DNA of 64,000 bases, from assembly GCF_014654675.1 (NCBI RefSeq), contig NZ_BNBC01000041.1:1-64000 (forward strand), given 5' to 3'. The notes beneath the pieces are model-generated. The model saw nothing but the letters and a program-made list of their open reading frames with translations, was not told where the DNA came from and did not search any database. Position numbers and translations under genes: made by a program. Shown one piece after another: positions 43,514 to 51,574 of the stretch. Position 1 is the first letter of the stretch. The number at the start of each line of letters is the position of its first letter. Source of the DNA: Streptomyces spiralis. Its GTDB lineage: Bacteria > Actinomycetota > Actinomycetes > Streptomycetales > Streptomycetaceae.

Positions 43514-44716
43514 CTACGCCGTGGCCGCCTTCAGCGGCCTGCCCGGGTCCGCCAGCAGCCGCGGGTCCATCGGCGTGCCGGCCTCGATCAGCCGTCTGCC
43601 CTGCGCCAGGTCCCGCGGCCGGCCGACCGCCAGCAGGGCGACCAGCCGGTCTCCGCGCAGCCAGCAGACCGTCCACGCCGGGCCGGACGGCTCGCCGCGC
43701 CAGACGGTGGCGTCGGCGGACGTGTGGTGACCGGCGTACTGCACGAACCGGCCGAACTGCTCGGACCAGAAGTACGGCACCGGGTCGTAGGCGGCGGGGG
43801 TCAGGTCGATGATGTTGGCGGCGACCGTGCGCGGGCCCTGGAGCGCGTTGTCCCAGTGGTGGACCAGCAGCCGCTCGTCGTACCGCCTGGAGGGGAAGGA
43901 GGCGCAGTCCCCGACCGCGTACACGTCCGGCACGGACGTGCGCAGATGGTCGTCGGCGAGCACTTCCCCCTGCTCCCCCAGCGCGATGCCGGAACCGGCG
44001 AGCCAGGCGGTCGCGGGGCGCGCGCCGATGCCGACGACGACGGCGCCCGCGGGCAGCCGCGAGCCGTCGTCGAGCACCACCGCGCCGGGCTCGACGCGCT
44101 CCACGCGCGCGTGCGTCCGCAGCTCGGCGCCGCTGTCGGCGTACCAGGTGGTCATCGGCGCGGCCACCTCGGCGGGCAGGGCCCCGGCGAGCGGCCGGTC
44201 CGCGGCCTCCACCACGGTCACCGCGCAGCCCGCCTCGCGGGCGGCGGTGGCGAACTCGGCGCCGATCCAGCCCGCGCCGACGACCACGATGTCGTGCTGC
44301 TCGGCGAGGACGGGCCGCAGCCGTTCTGCGTCGTCCAGGGTGCGCAGCAGATGGACGCCGGGGACGCCCTCGGCGCCGGGGAGCCGGATCGGCTCGGCGC
44401 CGGTGGCCACGACGAGGACGTCGTAGGGCACCGGTCCCTCGGAGGTGTCGAGCACATGGGCGTCGGGGCGGACGGCGAGCGCCTCGCAGCCGAGCCGCAG
44501 CTCGAGGGCGAGCGACTCGAAGTCGACGTCGAAGGCCGAGCCCTCGGCCTTGCCGAGCAGGACGGCCTTGGACAGCGGCGGCCGGTCGTAGGGCTGGTGG
44601 GGTTCGGCGCCGATCAGTGTGACGGTGCCGGTGAAGCCCTGCTCGCGCAGGGCGACCGCGGTCTGCACACCGGCCATGCCCGCGCCCACGACGACCACCC
44701 GCCGCGGCTGTGACAT
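43514..44716 (-). CDS. Ferredoxin/rubredoxin reductase-like FAD/NAD oxidoreductase
   Basis: 400-residue two-dinucleotide-fold flavoprotein. FAD site: RVVVVGAGMAGVQTAVALRE. NAD(P)H site: DIVVVGAGWIGAEFATAARE. C-terminal FAD motif: VPDVYAVGDCASFPSRRYDE. HHWDNALQGPRTVAANII belongs to the reductase C-terminal domain of the BphA4/ferredoxin-reductase group. No ferredoxin or oxygenase gene is adjacent, so the partner is unknown. The ATG at 44716 has AGGAACAGGG upstream; GTG 44743 is a leaderless alternative seven bases after a TATGGT -10 box. Confidence 0.9.
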   Translation of the reverse strand: MSQPRRVVVVGAGMAGVQTAVALREQGFTGTVTLIGAEPHQPYDRPPLSKAVLLGKAEGSAFDVDFESLALELRLGCEALAVRPDAHVLDTSEGPVPYDVLVVATGAEPIRLPGAEGVPGVHLLRTLDDAERLRPVLAEQHDIVVVGAGWIGAEFATAAREAGCAVTVVEAADRPLAGALPAEVAAPMTTWYADSGAELRTHARVERVEPGAVVLDDGSRLPAGAVVVGIGARPATAWLAGSGIALGEQGEVLADDHLRTSVPDVYAVGDCASFPSRRYDERLLVHHWDNALQGPRTVAANIIDLTPAAYDPVPYFWSEQFGRFVQYAGHHTSADATVWRGEPSGPAWTVCWLRGDRLVALLAVGRPRDLAQGRRLIEAGTPMDPRLLADPGRPLKAATA

Positions 44717-44742
44717 GCCCTGTTCCTGCGTCTGCTCGCTCA

Positions 44743-44776
44743 CCTGATCACCATAGTCAACTGACGTTCCGTCAGT
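44743..44776 (-). promoter_or_regulatory. Promoter -10 and palindromic operator of the flavoprotein gene
   Basis: TATGGT (minus strand, 44755-44750) precedes GTG 44743 by six bases. Immediately upstream is the perfect palindrome ACTGACG-TTC-CGTCAGT (44760-44776), covering the spacer and -35 zone. Its outer half-sites ACTGAC/GTCAGT equal those of the site at 34318-34331 but with a five-base instead of a two-base centre. A TetR-type repressor is likely; which one is unknown. Confidence 0.6.
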
Positions 44777-44860
44777 CAGAGGCGTGCGGGGTGACCTGCT
44801 CCACAGGCGCTGCGGTCGCTGCGACCGCACCGGCCGCCGCGGCCGCGGCGACCACGCGTG

Positions 44861-45202
44861 TCACCCGGTCACCTGCTCCACCACACTGGTTCCGCTGCCC
44901 GGCCGCGACTCCCATTCCCAGGTCTCCTCCAACCGCAGCCGCCCGTCGGGCAGTTCGACCACCGTGGACACACAGTGTCCGGAGGACGTCGTCCCGTCGT
45001 GCCGCAGCTGGACGTACCGGAAGTCGAGCCGGTCTCCCTCTCTGGTACCCACCAGATGGCCTCGTACGACGTCACCGCCCTCGTAAGCGGCCCAGATCAC
45101 ACCGTCCCGCTCGTGGTAGCGGAACCGGGTGCGCGTGCCCACCTGGCCCGGTGCCTGATCGGCGACGGGGGCGAGCACGAGACCGTCCAACGAGCGCGGC
45201 AT
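44861..45202 (-). CDS. Conserved hypothetical protein, 113 aa
   Basis: Small protein predicted to be mostly beta-strand: TRTRFRYHERDGVIWAAYEG, VRGHLVGTREGDRLDFRYVQ and RLRLEETWEWESRPGSGTS suggest a small barrel, as in lipocalin-like folds. No catalytic motif is seen. The ATG at 45202 has GGGAG upstream. It is divergent from the thiO operon with only 13 bp between its start and the thiO -35 box, so the promoters must interlock. Function unknown. Confidence 0.75.
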   Translation of the reverse strand: MPRSLDGLVLAPVADQAPGQVGTRTRFRYHERDGVIWAAYEGGDVVRGHLVGTREGDRLDFRYVQLRHDGTTSSGHCVSTVVELPDGRLRLEETWEWESRPGSGTSVVEQVTG

Positions 45203-45215
45203 ACGAGAGGCTCCC

Positions 45216-45245
45216 TTACAAGTGCGCTGTTCCAGGGGCTAGGGT
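45216..45245 (+). promoter_or_regulatory. thiO operon promoter
   Basis: TTACAA (45216-45221), 18-bp spacer, TAGGGT (45240-45245); start expected near 45252, just before the riboswitch. Confidence 0.65.
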
Positions 45246-45261
45246 GGCCACCGTACAAGCA

Positions 45262-45352
45262 CTCGCGGGAGCCCGGACGCACCGGGCTGAGAGGGAGGCT
45301 GGCGGCCTCCGACCGTACGAACCTGATCCGGGTCATGCCGGCGAAGGGAGGG
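45262..45352 (+). promoter_or_regulatory. TPP riboswitch (THI element)
   Basis: The conserved pyrimidine-sensing segment GGGCTGAGAGGGAGGC is at 45284-45299 (CTGAGA at 45287-45292), and the pyrophosphate-side segment ACCTGATCCGGGTCATGCCG is at 45321-45340, followed by GCGAAGGGAG. The Shine-Dalgarno GGGAGGGG (45346-45353) directly abuts the aptamer end and the start codon is at 45364, so thiamine pyrophosphate should block translation of thiO. Confidence 0.97.
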
Positions 45353-45363
45353 GCTGGACGCCC

Positions 45364-46527
45364 ATGTCGTTGCCACGTACGTCAGACGTCCTCGTCATCG
45401 GGGGCGGGATCATCGGACTCGTGACGGCCTGGCGGGCCGTGCAGCGCGGGTTCGCCACGGCCGTGGTGGACCCCGACCCGGGCGGCGGGGCCGCGCAGGT
45501 GGCGGCCGGGATGCTGGCCGCCGTCACGGAGCTGCACTACGGCGAGCAGACCCTGCTCGGGCTGAACCTCGCCTCGGCGCGCCGCTACCCGGACTTCGCG
45601 GCCGAGCTGACCGAGCTGACCGGCCACGACCTCGGCTACCGCCGCTGCGGCACGCTCGCCGTGGCGCTGGACGCCGACGACCGTGCCCACCTGCGGGAAC
45701 TGCACGACCTCCAGCGCGCCTCGGGCCTGGAGTCGGAGTGGCTGTCCGGGCGGGAGTGCCGGCGCCTGGAGCCGATGCTCGCGCCGGGCGTGCGCGGCGG
45801 GCTCCGGGTGGACGGCGACCACCAGATCGACCCACGGCGGCTCGCCGCCGCCCTGGTGGCCGCGTGCGAGCGGGCCGGGGTGGTCCTCCACCGCGCGTGG
45901 GCCGAGCGGCTCACCGTGCGCGGGGGCCGGGCCGCGGGCTGTGTGCTGCGCGACGGCACGGAGCTCGGCGCGGGACAGGTGGTGCTCGCCGCGGGCAGCC
46001 GCAGCGGGCAGCTGGCCGGGGTGCCGGACGAGGTGCTGCCACCGGTGCGGCCGGTCAAGGGGCAGGTGCTGCGGCTGACCGTGCCGAAGCGGTACGCGCC
46101 GTTCCTGAGCCGCACGGTGCGGGCCATGGTGCGCGGCAGCCACGTCTACCTGGTGCCGCGGGTCAGCGGCGAGCTGGTCGTCGGCGCCACCAGCGAGGAG
46201 CTGGGCTGGGACACGACGGTGACGGCGGGCGGGGTGTACGAGCTGCTGCGCGACGCCCACGAACTGGTCCCCGGGATCACCGAGCTGCCGCTGACCGAGA
46301 CCCGGGCCGGGCTGCGCCCCGGCTCACCCGACAACGCGCCGCTGCTCGGCCCGACCGAGCTGGACGGGCTGCTGCTGGCCACCGGCCACTACCGCAACGG
46401 CGTGCTGCTCACGCCGGTCACCGGTGACGCCATGGCGCACGTCCTGACCACCGGCGAACTCCCGGACGAGGCCCGTCCCTTCACTCCGCGGCGGTTCGCC
46501 GCCGCCCTCATGGAGCAGCCCGCATGA
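45364..46527 (+). CDS. thiO: Glycine oxidase ThiO
   Basis: 387-residue FAD-dependent glycine oxidase, which makes dehydroglycine (iminoacetate) for the thiazole ring of thiamine. FAD fold: VLVIGGGIIGLVTAWRAVQR. Other family stretches: GGGAAQVAAGMLAAVTELHY, RVDGDHQIDPRRLAAALVAA, PVRPVKGQVLRL and GLLLATGHYRNGVLLTPVTG near the end. ATG 45364 is the first codon after the riboswitch. It is the first gene of thiO-thiS-thiG; its stop overlaps the thiS start as ATGA. Confidence 0.96.
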   Translation: MSLPRTSDVLVIGGGIIGLVTAWRAVQRGFATAVVDPDPGGGAAQVAAGMLAAVTELHYGEQTLLGLNLASARRYPDFAAELTELTGHDLGYRRCGTLAVALDADDRAHLRELHDLQRASGLESEWLSGRECRRLEPMLAPGVRGGLRVDGDHQIDPRRLAAALVAACERAGVVLHRAWAERLTVRGGRAAGCVLRDGTELGAGQVVLAAGSRSGQLAGVPDEVLPPVRPVKGQVLRLTVPKRYAPFLSRTVRAMVRGSHVYLVPRVSGELVVGATSEELGWDTTVTAGGVYELLRDAHELVPGITELPLTETRAGLRPGSPDNAPLLGPTELDGLLLATGHYRNGVLLTPVTGDAMAHVLTTGELPDEARPFTPRRFAAALMEQPA

Positions 46528-46724
46528 ACATCTCCGTCAACGGCGAGCCCCGCCGGTTCTCGCCCGGCACCGCTCTGGACACCGTCGTGCGAAGCCTGAC
46601 CGCGGCGCCCTCCGGGGTGGCCGCCGCCCTCAACGAGACCGTCGTCCCGCGCGCGCAGTGGCCGTCCACCACCCTGAACGAGGGCGACCGCGTCGAAGTG
46701 CTGACCGCCGTACAGGGAGGCTGA
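46524..46724 (+). CDS. thiS: Sulfur carrier protein ThiS
   Basis: 66-residue ubiquitin-fold carrier whose C-terminal Gly-Gly (LTAVQGG) becomes a thiocarboxylate and delivers sulfur to ThiG. N-terminus MNISVNGEPRRFSPGTALD and AALNETVVPRAQWPSTTL are typical. It overlaps thiO and is three bases from thiG. Confidence 0.97.
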   Translation: MNISVNGEPRRFSPGTALDTVVRSLTAAPSGVAAALNETVVPRAQWPSTTLNEGDRVEVLTAVQGG

Positions 46725-46727
46725 CCC

Positions 46728-47522
46728 ATGGCCGACGATCCCCTTGTCCTCGGTGACACGTCCTTCACGTCCCGGCTGATCATGGGCACGGGTGGCGCCC
46801 CCAGCCTGGACGTGCTGGAGCGGGCCCTGGTGGCGTCCGGCACGGAACTGACCACCGTCGCCATGCGCCGGGTGGACCCCTCGGTGCACGGCTCCGTGCT
46901 GTCGGTGCTGGAGAAGCTGGGCATCCGGGTGCTGCCCAACACGGCGGGCTGCTTCACGGCGGGCGAGGCGGTGCTCACGGCCCGTCTCGCGCGCGAGGCG
47001 CTGGGCACCGACCTGATCAAGCTGGAGGTCATCGCCGACGAGCGGACGCTGCTGCCGGACCCGATCGAACTGCTGGACGCGGCGGAGACGCTGGTCGACG
47101 ACGGCTTCACGGTGCTGCCGTACACCAACGACGACCCGGTGCTGGCGCGCAAGCTCGAGGACGTGGGCTGTGCGGCGATCATGCCGCTGGGCTCGCCGAT
47201 CGGGTCCGGGCTGGGCATCCGCAACCCGCACAACTTCCAGCTGATCGTCGAGCACGCGCGCGTGCCGGTGATCCTGGACGCGGGCGCCGGCACGGCCTCG
47301 GACGTGGCGCTGGCCATGGAGCTGGGGTGTGCGGGAGTGATGCTCGCCTCGGCGGTGACGCGGGCGCAGGAGCCGGCGGTGATGGCCGAGGCGATGCGGC
47401 ATGCGGTGGCGGCGGGGCGGATGGCGCGGCTGGCGGGGCGGATCCCCAAGCGGCACTTCGCCGAGGCGTCGTCTCCTGCGGAGGGCTTGGCCGTGCTGGA
47501 TCCGGAGCGTCCGGCCTTCTAG
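46728..47522 (+). CDS. thiG: Thiazole synthase ThiG
   Basis: 264-residue TIM-barrel enzyme forming the thiazole phosphate of thiamine from deoxyxylulose phosphate, dehydroglycine and ThiS thiocarboxylate. The Schiff-base Lys is K98 in TDLIKLEVIADERTLLPDP. Phosphate-site motifs are AAIMPLGSPIGSGLGI and PVILDAGAGTASDVALAMEL. Last gene of the operon. thiC, thiD and thiF-like genes are not in this window. Confidence 0.97.
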   Translation: MADDPLVLGDTSFTSRLIMGTGGAPSLDVLERALVASGTELTTVAMRRVDPSVHGSVLSVLEKLGIRVLPNTAGCFTAGEAVLTARLAREALGTDLIKLEVIADERTLLPDPIELLDAAETLVDDGFTVLPYTNDDPVLARKLEDVGCAAIMPLGSPIGSGLGIRNPHNFQLIVEHARVPVILDAGAGTASDVALAMELGCAGVMLASAVTRAQEPAVMAEAMRHAVAAGRMARLAGRIPKRHFAEASSPAEGLAVLDPERPAF

Positions 47523-47572
47523 TTCCGTGGTGCCCGGGTTGCGGTGCGGGGTTCGCTCGCCGCGCGTGCGGG

Positions 47573-47655
47573 GTGCCTCCCCAGAGGGGGTGCCCCCAGC
47601 GCCCACCCGTGCCGCCCGGGGGCACCTCCCAGGCGTCAAGCACTGGGGGAGGCAC
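47573..47655. repeat. Nested inverted repeat downstream of thiG
   Basis: GTGCCTCCCCAG (47573-47584) faces CTGGGGGAGGCAC (47643-47655), with a second hairpin GGGGG-TG-CCCCC inside. Such G/C palindromes are commonly dispersed in Streptomyces intergenic DNA; here it probably also ends the thiamine transcript. Confidence 0.55.
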
Positions 47656-47761
47656 GACTGCCCGCAGGCTTGTGTGTAGCGCGTCACAGGTCGGCTGCAG
47701 TCGGGCTGTGGAGTGCGACTGGAAGAGGTTCGTGTCCGTCGTGGCTCGTACACTCGCCTGC

Positions 47762-49696
47762 GTGGATACGACCCTTCAGGACCCATTGGTCGGGCAGGTG
47801 CTCGACGGCCGTTATCGCGTCGACGCGCGGATCGCCGTCGGCGGGATGGCCACGGTCTACCGGGGCCTGGACACCCGCCTGGACCGCGTCCTCGCGCTGA
47901 AGGTGATGCACCCCTCGCTCGCGGCCGACGGCTCCTTCGTCGAGCGGTTCATCCGGGAGGCCAAGTCGGTGGCCCGCCTGGACCACCCCAACGTCGTGCA
48001 GGTCTTCGACCAGGGCACCGACGGGTCGTACGTCTACCTCGCCATGGAGTACGTCTCCGGCTGCACCCTGCGCGACGTGCTGCGCGAGCGCGGGGCGCTG
48101 CAGCCGCGCGCCGCCCTGGACATCCTGGAGCCGGTGCTCGCCGCCCTCGGCGCCGCGCACCGCGCCGGGTTCGTGCACCGCGACATGAAGCCGGAGAACG
48201 TCCTGATAGGGGACGACGGCCGGGTCAAGGTCGCCGACTTCGGTCTGGTGCGGGCCGTGGACACGGTGACGAACACCACCGGCGCGGTCCTCGGCACCGT
48301 CTCCTACCTCGCCCCCGAGCAGATCGAGCAGGGCACCGCCGACCCCCGGGTCGATGTGTACGCGTGCGGGGTCGTGCTCTACGAGATGCTGACCGGTGGC
48401 AAGCCCCATCAGGGGGAGAGCCCCGCCCAGGTGCTCTACCAGCACCTCCACGAGGACGTGCCCGCCCCGTCGGCCGCCGTGCCGGGGCTGGCGTACGAGC
48501 TGGACGAGCTCGTCGCGACGGCCACCGCCCGCAACCCGGAGGTACGGCCGCACGACGCGGTGGCGCTGCTGGCGCGGGCCCGCGAGACCCGCGCGGCGCT
48601 CGGCGCGGAGCAGCTGGACGCGGTGCCGCCGCAGGCGCTCTCCGAGGACCACGACAACGCCGACGATCGTACGAGCGTCATACCCCGGGCGCTGACAGTG
48701 CCGCGCCCCCTGCCCGTGAACGAGGACGACGAGTCCTCCGCGGCCGAGGCGGCGTTCCACCGCACCAGCCGCCTGGAGACTCCCCCCGCGCCGCGGCGTC
48801 CGGCCCGCCGGCCCCGGCGCGTCCTGCTGACCGTGGTCGCCGCCGTCCTGCTGGTCCTCGGGGTCGGCGGCGGCGTGTGGTACATCAACTCGGGCCAGTT
48901 CACCAAGGTCCCGCCGCTGCTGGCGAAGACGGAGGCGCAGGCGCGGCAGCGGCTCGACGAGGCCGGTCTCGAGGTCAAGGACGTCAAGCACGCCTACAGC
49001 GACACGGTCGCACGGGGCACGGTCATCAGTACGGACCCCGAGGCGGGCGCCCGGATCCGCAGCCACGACTCGGTGACGCTCACCGTCTCCGACGGCCCGG
49101 AGACGGTGAAGGTGCCCGCCCTGAAGGGGCGCCCGCTGGGTGAGGCGCAGGGCCTGCTGAGGAAGGCCGGGCTGGAGCCGGGCATGGTGAGCCGGGCGTT
49201 CAGCGAGGGCATTCCCAAGGGCTCGGTGATCAGCACGGACCCCGGGGCGGGCACGGAGCGGCACGCCGGTTCGGCGATCGCGCTCGTGGTCAGCAAGGGC
49301 CGCCCGGTGGACGTGCCGGACGTCACCGGCGAGGACCTGGACCAGGCGAGGTCCGACCTTCAGGACGCGGGTCTGAAGGTGACGGTCGCGCCGCAGCAGA
49401 TCAACTCCGAGTACGACAAGGGGCAGGTCGCCGCGCAGACCCCGGCGGGCGGCGGCAAGGCCGCCGAGGGCGACACGGTCACGCTGACGCTGTCCAAGGG
49501 CCCGGAGATGGTCGAGGTCCCGGACGTGACCGGCGACAGCGTCGACGACGCGAAGAGGACGCTGCAGGAGGCCGGCTTCAAGGTCGACGAGGACCGCGGG
49601 ATCCTCGGGCTGTTCGGCGACACCGTCAAGAAGCAGTCGGTGGAGGGCGGCGAGCAGGCACCGAAGGGCTCGAAGATAACGATCACCATCAGGTGA
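47762..49696 (+). CDS. PASTA-domain serine/threonine protein kinase (PknL/PknB type)
   Basis: 644-residue membrane kinase. Kinase domain residues about 18-285: Gly loop AVGGMATVYRG, K47 in LALKVMHP, H139-R-D141 in FVHRDMKPENVL, D159-F-G161, and activation loop Thr residues in DTVTNTTGAVLG. A linker, one membrane segment (VVAAVLLVLGVGGGVWYI) and four extracytoplasmic PASTA repeats follow (landmarks VPPLLAKTEAQARQRL, VPALKGRPLGEAQGLL, VPDVTGEDLDQARSDL, VPDVTGDSVDDAKRTL), which in this family bind wall fragments or lipid II. GTG 47762 lies seven bases after TACACT (47749-47754), so the mRNA may be leaderless. GTG 47741 is an alternative. Confidence 0.95.
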   Translation: MDTTLQDPLVGQVLDGRYRVDARIAVGGMATVYRGLDTRLDRVLALKVMHPSLAADGSFVERFIREAKSVARLDHPNVVQVFDQGTDGSYVYLAMEYVSGCTLRDVLRERGALQPRAALDILEPVLAALGAAHRAGFVHRDMKPENVLIGDDGRVKVADFGLVRAVDTVTNTTGAVLGTVSYLAPEQIEQGTADPRVDVYACGVVLYEMLTGGKPHQGESPAQVLYQHLHEDVPAPSAAVPGLAYELDELVATATARNPEVRPHDAVALLARARETRAALGAEQLDAVPPQALSEDHDNADDRTSVIPRALTVPRPLPVNEDDESSAAEAAFHRTSRLETPPAPRRPARRPRRVLLTVVAAVLLVLGVGGGVWYINSGQFTKVPPLLAKTEAQARQRLDEAGLEVKDVKHAYSDTVARGTVISTDPEAGARIRSHDSVTLTVSDGPETVKVPALKGRPLGEAQGLLRKAGLEPGMVSRAFSEGIPKGSVISTDPGAGTERHAGSAIALVVSKGRPVDVPDVTGEDLDQARSDLQDAGLKVTVAPQQINSEYDKGQVAAQTPAGGGKAAEGDTVTLTLSKGPEMVEVPDVTGDSVDDAKRTLQEAGFKVDEDRGILGLFGDTVKKQSVEGGEQAPKGSKITITIR

Positions 49697-49702
49697 CGGC
49701 CG

Positions 49703-49764
49703 TCACCGCCGGCGGTGAGGAGACCGGGATCACGGCGGCCCGTGGCCGGCGCCCGCCGGCCACG
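49703..49764 (+). terminator. Two palindromes after the kinase gene
   Basis: TCACCGCCGGCGGTGA (49703-49718) is a perfect 16-bp palindrome. CGTGGCCGGCG and its complement form an 11-bp stem at 49741-49764. Together they separate the kinase gene from the endonuclease gene. Confidence 0.55.
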
Positions 49765-49779
49765 TGACACCCTGAACGG

Positions 49780-50688
49780 GTGAGCAGTGAGCACTCCCCC
49801 ACTTCCCGCGCCCTTGCGGCCCTCCCGGGCCGCTCCCGCAACCCCGTGGGCAGCCATGTGCCCGTCGCGGGCGGCCTGAACTCCGTGGGCCTGTCCTACG
49901 CCCGTGAGCTGGGCGCCGAGACCGTGCAGGTCTTCGTCGCCAATCCGCGCGGCTGGGCCACGCCCGCGGGCAGTGCGCGGCAGGACGAGGAGTTCCGCGC
50001 GGCCTGCGCGGAGGAGTCGATACCGGCGTACGTCCACGCTCCGTACCTGATCAACTTCGGCTCGCACACCGAGGCGACCGTGGAGCGGTCGGTGGCGTCG
50101 CTGCGGCATTCGCTGCGGCGCGGCCGGGAGATCGGCGCGCTGGGCGTCGTCGTGCACACGGGGAGCGCGACCGGCGGCCGGGAACGTGCCGTGGCGCTGA
50201 AGCAGGTGCGCGCGCACCTGCTGCCGCTGCTGGACGAGCTCACCCACGACGACGATCCGTACCTGCTCCTGGAGTCGACCGCGGGCCAGGGCGCCTCGCT
50301 CTGTTCCCGGACCTGGGACTTCGGGCCGTACTTCGAGGCGCTGGACAACCATCCGAGGCTGGGCGTGTGCCTGGACACCTGCCACGTCTTCGCCGCCGGG
50401 CACGACCTGACCGGCCCGAGCGGCATGCACCAGACCCTGGACCTGCTGGTGGACACGGTCGGCGCCGGCCGGCTGAAGCTGATCCACGCCAACGACTCCA
50501 AGGACGTGGTGGGCGCCCACAAGGACCGTCACGAGAACATCGGCTCCGGCCACATCGGCGAGGACCCCTTCCGCGCCCTGCTGACCCACCCCGCCACCGA
50601 GGGCGTCCCCCTGATCATCGAAACCCCCGGTGGCAAGGAGGGCCACGCGGCGGACGTGGAACGGCTGAAGAAGCTCAGGGACGGCTGA
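49780..50688 (+). CDS. nfo: Deoxyribonuclease IV (endonuclease IV, AP endonuclease)
   Basis: 302-residue TIM-barrel zinc enzyme that nicks DNA at abasic sites. Landmarks: GSHVPVAGGLNSVGLSYARE, VQVFVANPRGW, YVHAPYLINFGSHTEATVER, LLLESTAGQGASLCSRTWDF, GVCLDTCHVFAAGHDLTG and KLIHANDSKDVVGAHKDRHE, which supply the metal ligands. The GTG at 49780 has little upstream Shine-Dalgarno. The gene ends inside a 20-bp tandem duplication that supplies the stop codon. Confidence 0.94.
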   Translation: MSSEHSPTSRALAALPGRSRNPVGSHVPVAGGLNSVGLSYARELGAETVQVFVANPRGWATPAGSARQDEEFRAACAEESIPAYVHAPYLINFGSHTEATVERSVASLRHSLRRGREIGALGVVVHTGSATGGRERAVALKQVRAHLLPLLDELTHDDDPYLLLESTAGQGASLCSRTWDFGPYFEALDNHPRLGVCLDTCHVFAAGHDLTGPSGMHQTLDLLVDTVGAGRLKLIHANDSKDVVGAHKDRHENIGSGHIGEDPFRALLTHPATEGVPLIIETPGGKEGHAADVERLKKLRDG

Positions 50689-50700
50689 AGAAGCTCAGGG
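50661..50700. repeat. Perfect 20-bp tandem duplication at the end of nfo
   Basis: The unit ACGGCTGAAGAAGCTCAGGG occurs at 50661-50680 and 50681-50700, with ACGG repeating again. Because 20 is not a multiple of three, the second copy shifts frame and creates the TGA at 50686-50688. Confidence 0.95.
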
Positions 50701-50740
50701 ACGGTTGGGCGGTCGTTCGAGCGGCAGCCGGGCGGAGGAC

Positions 50741-51421
50741 CTACAGCTCGGGTCCGTCGCCCGGTTCCTCCTGGTAGGAGTAGCGCTGTTCCTTCCAGGG
50801 GTCGCCGACGTTGTGGTAGCCGCGTTCCTCCCAGAAGCCGCGGCGGTCGGCGGTCATGTACTCCACGCCGCGCACCCACTTGGGGCCCTTCCAGGCGTAC
50901 AGGTGGGGGACGATCAGGCGGAGCGGGAAGCCGTGCTCGGCGGTGAGGAGCTCGCCGTCCTTGTGGGTGGCGAAGAGGGTGCGCTCGGAGCCGAAGTCGG
51001 CGAGGCGGAGGTTGGAGCTGAAGCCGTACTCGGCCCACACCATCACATGGGTGACGTTCGGCGCGGGCGGTGCGAGGTCCAGGATCGTCCGGGCCGGGAT
51101 GCCGCCCCATTCCGCGCCGAGCATGCTGTACTTCGTGACGCAGTGCAGGTCGGCCACCACGGTGGTGTACGGCAGGGCCGTGAACTCCTCGTGGGTCCAG
51201 CAGTGCTTCTCCCCGTCGGCGGTGGCGCCGAAGACCCGGAACTCCCAGCGCTCGGGCCGGAACTTGGGCACGGGCCCGTAGTGCGTGACCGGCCAGCCGC
51301 GCTGCAGCCGCTGCCCCGGCGGGAGCTCCGCCTGTGCCGCTCCCCCGAACGCCGCTCCGGACGCTCCTCTCGCACTCGCTCCAGACGCGTCCCCAGATGC
51401 GCGTTCCACCGGCTGACCCAT
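50741..51421 (-). CDS. Sulfite-oxidase-like molybdopterin oxidoreductase
   Basis: 226-residue protein with the oxidoreductase molybdopterin-binding (SUOX/MsrP-like) domain. The Mo-ligating Cys is C94 in VVADLHCVTKYSMLGAEWGG. FPLRLIVPHLYAWKGPKWVR and VRGVEYMTADRRGFWEERGY are family stretches. The C-terminal sulfite-oxidase dimerisation domain is lacking, and so is a Tat signal: the first 30 residues are Ala/Gly/Ser-rich without twin Arg plus hydrophobic core, so it is probably cytoplasmic. The substrate is unknown. Confidence 0.88.
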   Translation of the reverse strand: MGQPVERASGDASGASARGASGAAFGGAAQAELPPGQRLQRGWPVTHYGPVPKFRPERWEFRVFGATADGEKHCWTHEEFTALPYTTVVADLHCVTKYSMLGAEWGGIPARTILDLAPPAPNVTHVMVWAEYGFSSNLRLADFGSERTLFATHKDGELLTAEHGFPLRLIVPHLYAWKGPKWVRGVEYMTADRRGFWEERGYHNVGDPWKEQRYSYQEEPGDGPEL

Positions 51422-51488
51422 GACTCCATCCTGACAGACCGGACGGGGTGCACATGACCAGCCCGGGGATGATTCGGGCAGCTCGCAC

Positions 51489-51502
51489 TAAGTGTGCACT
51501 TA
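51489..51502. promoter_or_regulatory. 14-bp palindrome upstream of bacterioferritin
   Basis: TAAGTG-TG-CACTTA, perfectly symmetric, in the 153-bp gap between two divergent genes. It could be an operator for bfr or for the molybdopterin oxidoreductase gene. It does not match the iron-box consensus. Confidence 0.45.
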
Positions 51503-51574
51503 CTGGACGGCTCTGTATGCCGGTGCAATCATGCGGCGCTATCGGCCCAGACTCGTCCGGAAGGAGCCCGCAGC

